Part shown: positions 59,261-64,000 of the stretch, in pieces
Position numbering within the stretch: the first letter of the stretch is position 1
Layout: the number at the start of each line of letters is the position of its first letter
From: Flammeovirgaceae bacterium
Lineage (GTDB): Bacteria > Bacteroidota > Bacteroidia > Cytophagales > Cyclobacteriaceae
NCBI GenBank assembly: GCA_020635915.1
Contig: JACJYU010000003.1
Location: 170,409 to 234,408, forward strand
Reading direction: 5' to 3'
Length of the DNA: 64,000 bases
Position numbers and translations under genes: made by a program
The notes under the pieces: model-generated
Seen by the model: the letters and a program-made list of their open reading frames with translations, nothing else
What the model was told of the DNA's origin: nothing
Databases searched by the model: none

Positions 59261-62200
59261 TTCCTGTTCATTACCACTAATTTTTTGTAAGTGGCGGAGT
59301 TGTTCCTCCCTGTGATAATGACGTGGTACACACCATTGGGCAGGCTGGTGATATCCACAGGCAGCACCTCGTCCCTGGCGCCCTCAAAAGTTCCCTGTAG
59401 CATCAACACTCCCCTTTGATCTGCTATTTTCCAGGCATATCCTTCCATCCCCTTGGAGGGCAAACCAAATGAAACTTCTCCTTTGGCCGGATTTGGGTAC
59501 ATGGTGATTTGTGTGAAGATAGGGTCAAACGGTTCATCTTCATCGATCCCCACCACTACCGACCCGCGCTTAATGGGTGCGCCAATTACCATGCTCTGGT
59601 GGATTTCCCTGGAATTTTTGTCCTGCACATACCCAACCAAAACCAACTGGCTACCATCGGAGATAGGCACGTTGATGGCCACGTCTGCCCTGGACTGCAC
59701 GAGGGTTTGCCCAACGGTCCACGGGGTACTGATGGCCGCGCCATCGGCCCCCAATAAGTGCTTTCTAACCACGTTTTTGGCCCCGCCCACGTTTTTCTCC
59801 ACCAAGGCAATCTGGGCAATAAGGGGTTCTGAAAAAGCTGTGTTGGCGGTAATGGCAAGCCTTGCCGTAATGGTGTTGCTATTGTTGGTGGGCAAGGTGT
59901 CCAACACAATATTGAACAACGGGTCCACAAGTGCCCTCCTGTCTATTTCAATATTGGTAATGTCAAGGAAGCTTCCTTTAAAATCCACATCATCCAGCTT
60001 TCCGTCCATAATGGTGGCGGGCGCCTGTGACACATTGTAATAGGATGCCCTGGCCCCGGGGTCTGTTGGGTTCTCCAGGTTTATCGCATCGGGTGAAGGG
60101 TAACTGATATGGTACCTGATATCGCTAAAATCGGAGACGGCCCGCAATGCGAACTGGTCGGCCAGGCGGTTGTCCAGGTAAGTATCGCCAGAAGTAGTCG
60201 GGGCAAGGGCGCTATTGGTAAAGTGTTCCACCAAAACATTCCGCTTTTTGTTCCCAACAAATACATTGTCAAACGCAAAGCCATCGTAAGTATCGGCCGA
60301 AGGGTTGAAGTCATTGCTGGCAAATGCTATCCTCAACCTCACCTGGTCACGCTCGGCTGCCGGGACCATGTCCAAATTGAACCTACCGTTTTTCCAACCA
60401 CCGAGTTTATTCGTCCAGCCGTAGCTTCCCAAAGGCTGGGCACCAGGGTTGGAGGGAATGGTCACACCGTTGAACCAGTTGATGCCTTCATCCCTGTTGA
60501 TTTGCCCTACAGGAGGACCCACAATGTTCCAGGTAATGCCTCCATCGGTAGAGTATTGCAGCACTGCCCCGTCCACATTGTTTTCCATGTCTGCCCAATA
60601 GTCCAGGGACACCATTGGCCTGTCCAATTGGGTAAGGTTAAAACATGGCCCGTTCACAACTGATTTCTCATTCGGGAAGTAGGTATTTCCGTTTTTGCCG
60701 GTCCACCATACGTTCGTGCCACTCGCGGCTGTGGCAATGGTGGCCCCGGTTGGGACGCCCCAAATCCAACTGGTGTCGCTGGGGGCCGTTGATTCAGCTA
60801 TCCACCCCCCGTTGGTCAATTCAAAGTCTTCATTATATGCGGATGTGGCCAGTGGCGTAACGGTGCTGAAAGGCAAAATAAAGACTTTCTGGATCAACGC
60901 ATTGTTGCAACCATCATCGGTATCCACGGTCAACTGGGTATCATAGGTGCCAAAACTGGCATATTTGTGCTCCGGGTCTTTGAAGGTGCCGGTGGTCCGT
61001 CCACCATTGGTCCCGGGAGGGATGGCCCCTATTCCGGAGATTACATCACCGTCCCCAAAATCCCAGGTATAGGTGGTAATGGTGCTGATGCCTGGAGGGG
61101 TGCCGCCCACCACTTTTGAGGTTTTGTCCAAGAATTTTGTATTGTCGTTGTTGCAAATGGCCGACCAATCATAGGCCACTTCCGGTACATCCCCCACCCT
61201 GATGGATTGGGTATCGAAATTGGTGCATCCTTGCGAGGTGGAAACCGTGAGCCCGACATTGTATAGGCCTGAGGACACATAGTTATGGCTAGGGTTTTGC
61301 TGATTACTGAAGAATCCATCGGCAAAATTCCACTGCCACCCGGTAATGGTGGCTGGGAATGGCGTGGCCGGAAGCGTTGACCCATCGGTAAAATCAATGG
61401 CGCTGTCGATACATGAGTTCAAGACATTTATCTGCGCCACAGGGCTGGCAAAAATCTTGACATCCCTGATTTTGGTCGTAATGGCATTGAATGCATTTTT
61501 GTAGGTATAAAGGACACGGTACCGGTCGGATACCAGTCCATTGGTTTGCAAAAAGTAGTCCGTTCCATCAAAGCTAATCGAAGCAACCGGTCCACCGGCA
61601 TAGGCGGGTATGCTGGTAAATTGTGTTTCCGGTGGCAGCCCCGTTGAGGCCACAGGATTGCCCACCAACTTAACAGGGCCCACGTTGCCACATAATTCAA
61701 ACTCGCCAAGCGCATTTATCGGCACGAAGGGGAAAGGTGCTGATCCTGTTGTGTACTGCATGGTAAAGTCGACATTGGTAACCGGGTTCACCACTACTTC
61801 TTGTGTATCCGAATTGGTGCAGCCGTTTGGATCCGTGTATGTATAGGTCACAAAATTTGAGCCGAGGTCCACAGCGGCAGGGTCAAAAGAGGCTTTGTCA
61901 ACAGGGCTTGCCACAGTACTTCCAATATTGGACGTGGCAGGCGAAATGGTAAATATCCCACCGGCCTGGTTTCCGGTAAGGGTTATCGGGGCATTGTTTT
62001 CCGCCATTTGTGGCGGGGCTCCTGCCGGGAACCCGGTAAACACGACAATGGGCTGAGGGTTAACGGTAAGCACCATCTGGTCCACGATGGGTGCACAAGC
62101 ACCTGATGCACCGGCCGTAAGGGTCAGGGTAATGTTAAGCGGGGAAGAAACCGCCAGGTCGCTCGGGCTTAGCACGTACGTGGCGTTGGCAGAGGTAGGG

Positions 62201-64000
62201 TTGACAATGGTGCCCGTTCCCCCTGTCCACAACAATCCGCCCGGGACAAACGAAGATGTTCCCCCCAATACCTTGGACCCATCGGCCACGCATACCGATA
62301 AATCAGGGCCGGCTGAAAATATGGCTTTGGGGTTTACTTTGACGGTAATCGTAAAAGGATTGCCGGCACACCCACCCGCCTGGCCTATCGGGGTCACGGT
62401 ATAGGTTACCGTCTCGTCCGAAGTAGTGGTATTGACAAGCACATCGTCAATGATCGAACCTGATTTCAACGATGTCGTTTCACCCGTCACGTTTGGATTG
62501 GAGGTGGCCGTCCAGGTGAAGTTTGCCAGGAGCCCATTGCCCGGTAAGGTGTTCACGTTGTTTTGAAGGTCATAACCTACCGAAGTGCCACTGCATATGT
62601 CTGGTGCGGCCATGGACACACCAACCGGCTCTGGCTTGACGGTAATTGTAATAAAGAAGTCCGTACCAACACAACTGTTCGTGCTGGTAGGCGTAACCGT
62701 ATACACTACATTTTGATCAGTATTGGTAAGGTTCGTGATCACATCTGTGATTGTTGTGCCGGGGACTGGTGCTGTGCTTTCCCCGGTTACTAATGGATTT
62801 GGATTATCAGTGGCCACCCAGGAGAAAGTACTGCCAACGTTATTGCCTAGTGTGGCCACATTTTGAAGCAAATTATAGCCAATGGCAACATCACTGCAAA
62901 CGGTTTTGGCATCATCCAGTCCGACTGGTTCCGGATTAACCGTCACAACGTAATTTACGCTTGCCCCTGCACAAAATGAAGATCCTGGCCCGGTCGGGGT
63001 TATGGTATAAGTAACCGTTCCTGGTATGCTCCCTGTATTGATTGGATTATCCGTTATAGAAGTACTGCCACTAGCTGTTACACTTGCAGGGGTAATAGGC
63101 CCACTGATCGCGCTTGTCCACACATAGGTTGAACTAGCCACGTCAATTGTAGGGGTAAAACTTAGAGGGCCAGCCCCACTACACATCGTGGCCGCTAGCG
63201 GTGTGTTTGTGATTTTAGGGATCGGGTTCACCGTAACTACTATTGTGAAAGGGGAACCCACACAGAATGTGGAGGGTGGCCCTTTCGGCACAATAGTGTA
63301 GGTAATATTAATTGGAGCGCTTGTGCCATTGGTTGGTGTATCTGTTATATTTCCAGTTCCACCGCTTCCGTTAGAGCCCGTCCAACTGTATGTTGTTCCT
63401 GGCACATCAGAGGTTGGCGTGATGTTTAGAGTGGTACCGGAACATACAATATGTGTCCCTGCCGGCACAGGGTTACCGGTTGGCAACACATCATTGCGTA
63501 GCTGGACATCGTCTACGCTAACTGCACAACTGCCGTTGCCGATGCGCCACTCCAGCGTAACCACTCCCGCGCCCGCAACAAGGCCCGTGACCGTGGTGGT
63601 CGCATTGAACGGATCGGTGATCGTTACCCCTGGCCCCCCCGTCTGGAACCACTGCCCAACGCCAACCGTGGCACTGTTGGCCGCCATCGTGAACGTACTG
63701 GTGTTGCACTGGAATATGTCCGCCCCCGCGGCCGCCACCGTGGGCGTCTGGTAGAAGTTCACCGTGATTTCATCAAAGTCACTGCACGTCAGGTTCACGT
63801 CCGTCCACCTCAGCACATAGGTCCCATAGGCCGGCACCGTGATGTCCTGGTCAGGCGCATTGGGGCCTATGCTGAACACCAAGGCGCCCGCTGGCCCACT
63901 CACCTTGCTCCAGGTGCCCGTGCCCACGGCTGTGACCGCATTGGAGGTGTAATTCAAACTGCCGCACACATCAAACACCGGGCCCGCGTTCAACTCATCT
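59257..64000 (-). CDS. Giant T9SS-secreted PKD-repeat surface protein, 5' part outside the window
   Basis: At least 1580 residues are visible; the frame is open at the right edge. The first half is a tandem array of PKD-like domains of about 100 residues, each starting near TVNP or TVKP and holding a Cys pair (e.g. PEPVGVSMAAPDICSGTSVG and EPVGLDDAKTVCSDVAIGYN). PKD domains follow (WQWNFADGFFSNQQNPSHNY, YTWDFGDGDVISG), then a jelly-roll-like region (VSLDYWADMENNVDGAVLQY). The C-terminus is a type A sorting domain (TQITMYPNPAKGEVSFGLP to NSATYKKLVVMNRN). It should be exported by T9SS and attached to the cell surface, and may act in adhesion or gliding. Confidence 0.9.
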   Translation of the reverse strand, partial: DELNAGPVFDVCGSLNYTSNAVTAVGTGTWSKVSGPAGALVFSIGPNAPDQDITVPAYGTYVLRWTDVNLTCSDFDEITVNFYQTPTVAAAGADIFQCNTSTFTMAANSATVGVGQWFQTGGPGVTITDPFNATTTVTGLVAGAGVVTLEWRIGNGSCAVSVDDVQLRNDVLPTGNPVPAGTHIVCSGTTLNITPTSDVPGTTYSWTGSNGSGGTGNITDTPTNGTSAPINITYTIVPKGPPSTFCVGSPFTIVVTVNPIPKITNTPLAATMCSGAGPLSFTPTIDVASSTYVWTSAISGPITPASVTASGSTSITDNPINTGSIPGTVTYTITPTGPGSSFCAGASVNYVVTVNPEPVGLDDAKTVCSDVAIGYNLLQNVATLGNNVGSTFSWVATDNPNPLVTGESTAPVPGTTITDVITNLTNTDQNVVYTVTPTSTNSCVGTDFFITITVKPEPVGVSMAAPDICSGTSVGYDLQNNVNTLPGNGLLANFTWTATSNPNVTGETTSLKSGSIIDDVLVNTTTSDETVTYTVTPIGQAGGCAGNPFTITVKVNPKAIFSAGPDLSVCVADGSKVLGGTSSFVPGGLLWTGGTGTIVNPTSANATYVLSPSDLAVSSPLNITLTLTAGASGACAPIVDQMVLTVNPQPIVVFTGFPAGAPPQMAENNAPITLTGNQAGGIFTISPATSNIGSTVASPVDKASFDPAAVDLGSNFVTYTYTDPNGCTNSDTQEVVVNPVTNVDFTMQYTTGSAPFPFVPINALGEFELCGNVGPVKLVGNPVASTGLPPETQFTSIPAYAGGPVASISFDGTDYFLQTNGLVSDRYRVLYTYKNAFNAITTKIRDVKIFASPVAQINVLNSCIDSAIDFTDGSTLPATPFPATITGWQWNFADGFFSNQQNPSHNYVSSGLYNVGLTVSTSQGCTNFDTQSIRVGDVPEVAYDWSAICNNDNTKFLDKTSKVVGGTPPGISTITTYTWDFGDGDVISGIGAIPPGTNGGRTTGTFKDPEHKYASFGTYDTQLTVDTDDGCNNALIQKVFILPFSTVTPLATSAYNEDFELTNGGWIAESTAPSDTSWIWGVPTGATIATAASGTNVWWTGKNGNTYFPNEKSVVNGPCFNLTQLDRPMVSLDYWADMENNVDGAVLQYSTDGGITWNIVGPPVGQINRDEGINWFNGVTIPSNPGAQPLGSYGWTNKLGGWKNGRFNLDMVPAAERDQVRLRIAFASNDFNPSADTYDGFAFDNVFVGNKKRNVLVEHFTNSALAPTTSGDTYLDNRLADQFALRAVSDFSDIRYHISYPSPDAINLENPTDPGARASYYNVSQAPATIMDGKLDDVDFKGSFLDITNIEIDRRALVDPLFNIVLDTLPTNNSNTITARLAITANTAFSEPLIAQIALVEKNVGGAKNVVRKHLLGADGAAISTPWTVGQTLVQSRADVAINVPISDGSQLVLVGYVQDKNSREIHQSMVIGAPIKRGSVVVGIDEDEPFDPIFTQITMYPNPAKGEVSFGLPSKGMEGYAWKIADQRGVLMLQGTFEGARDEVLPVDITSLPNGVYHVIITGRNNSATYKKLVVMNRN

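Noticed and set aside
1..64000. CRISPR arrays, insertion sequences, prophage, tRNA or rRNA genes
   Set aside because: I looked for direct repeats with spacers, transposase or integrase proteins, and cloverleaf-like gaps and found none; the gaps between genes are mostly too short.

Overview
The window reads as chromosomal DNA of a Bacteroidetes bacterium, most likely Cytophagales. The signs are two proteins with type IX secretion (T9SS) C-terminal sorting domains, a PKD-rich giant adhesin-like protein, a general lack of Shine-Dalgarno sequences, and several TAnnTTTG promoter elements (the Bacteroidetes -7 box) ahead of genes. Coding density is high. I see no rRNA, tRNA, CRISPR array, transposase or phage gene.

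Layout. 0-5.5 kb: a truncated lipoprotein gene behind a 1052-residue TPR/outer-membrane fusion protein, then an alpha/beta hydrolase and a PAS-LuxR regulator. 5.6-9.3 kb: small accessory genes (hypothetical, DinB-like, Crp-like regulator, T9SS cargo, second alpha/beta hydrolase). 9.3-10.7 kb: thiolase. 10.7-15.0 kb: marR, kamA (lysine 2,3-aminomutase), a sodium:solute symporter and ablB, a probable N-epsilon-acetyl-beta-lysine osmolyte module with a 24-bp perfect palindrome in front of kamA. 15.2-18.8 kb: ABC-F ATPase and a secreted CocE/S15-type hydrolase. 18.8-23.1 kb: a coupled operon of secreted PIG-L-like deacetylase, a 40-residue membrane peptide and a sodium:solute symporter. 23.3-28.1 kb: hypothetical protein, Uup-type ABC-F, HEAT-like and TPR proteins, and Ku. 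28.3-31.8 kb: M28 peptidase and TPR protein. 31.8-40.1 kb: a five-gene operon (TerB-ABCG transporter, lipoprotein, histone-deacetylase-like enzyme, MFS transporter, ligase LigD). 40.3-46.1 kb: S41 protease, zinc-ribbon membrane protein, small genes, MazG-like enzyme, tyrS. 46.1-53.6 kb: an envelope operon of CpoB-like TPR protein, outer-membrane barrel, SPOR protein, ExbB, ExbD and TonB. 53.8-55.9 kb: TerB-like protein, rhomboid protease and holA. 56.0-59.3 kb: sigma-54 response regulator coupled to a hybrid histidine kinase. 59.3-64 kb: the 3' part of a giant PKD-repeat T9SS protein.

How the genes work together. Ku and LigD supply a complete two-protein bacterial end-joining system from two separate loci; LigD has the polymerase-phosphoesterase-ligase order. 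KamA plus AblB would turn lysine into N-epsilon-acetyl-beta-lysine, with the symporter between them probably importing a precursor or co-solute. The TonB/ExbB/ExbD motor is co-transcribed with a periplasmic TPR protein, a plug-less barrel and a peptidoglycan-binding SPOR protein, which resembles a Tol-Pal-like envelope machine more than a nutrient uptake locus.

The observations most worth checking are the inverted-repeat cluster between marR and kamA, the 40-residue peptide between deacetylase and symporter, the paired 16-bp sites ahead of two unknown small genes, the envelope motor operon, and three genes whose -7 box lies exactly 4 nt from the ATG and so predicts leaderless transcripts.
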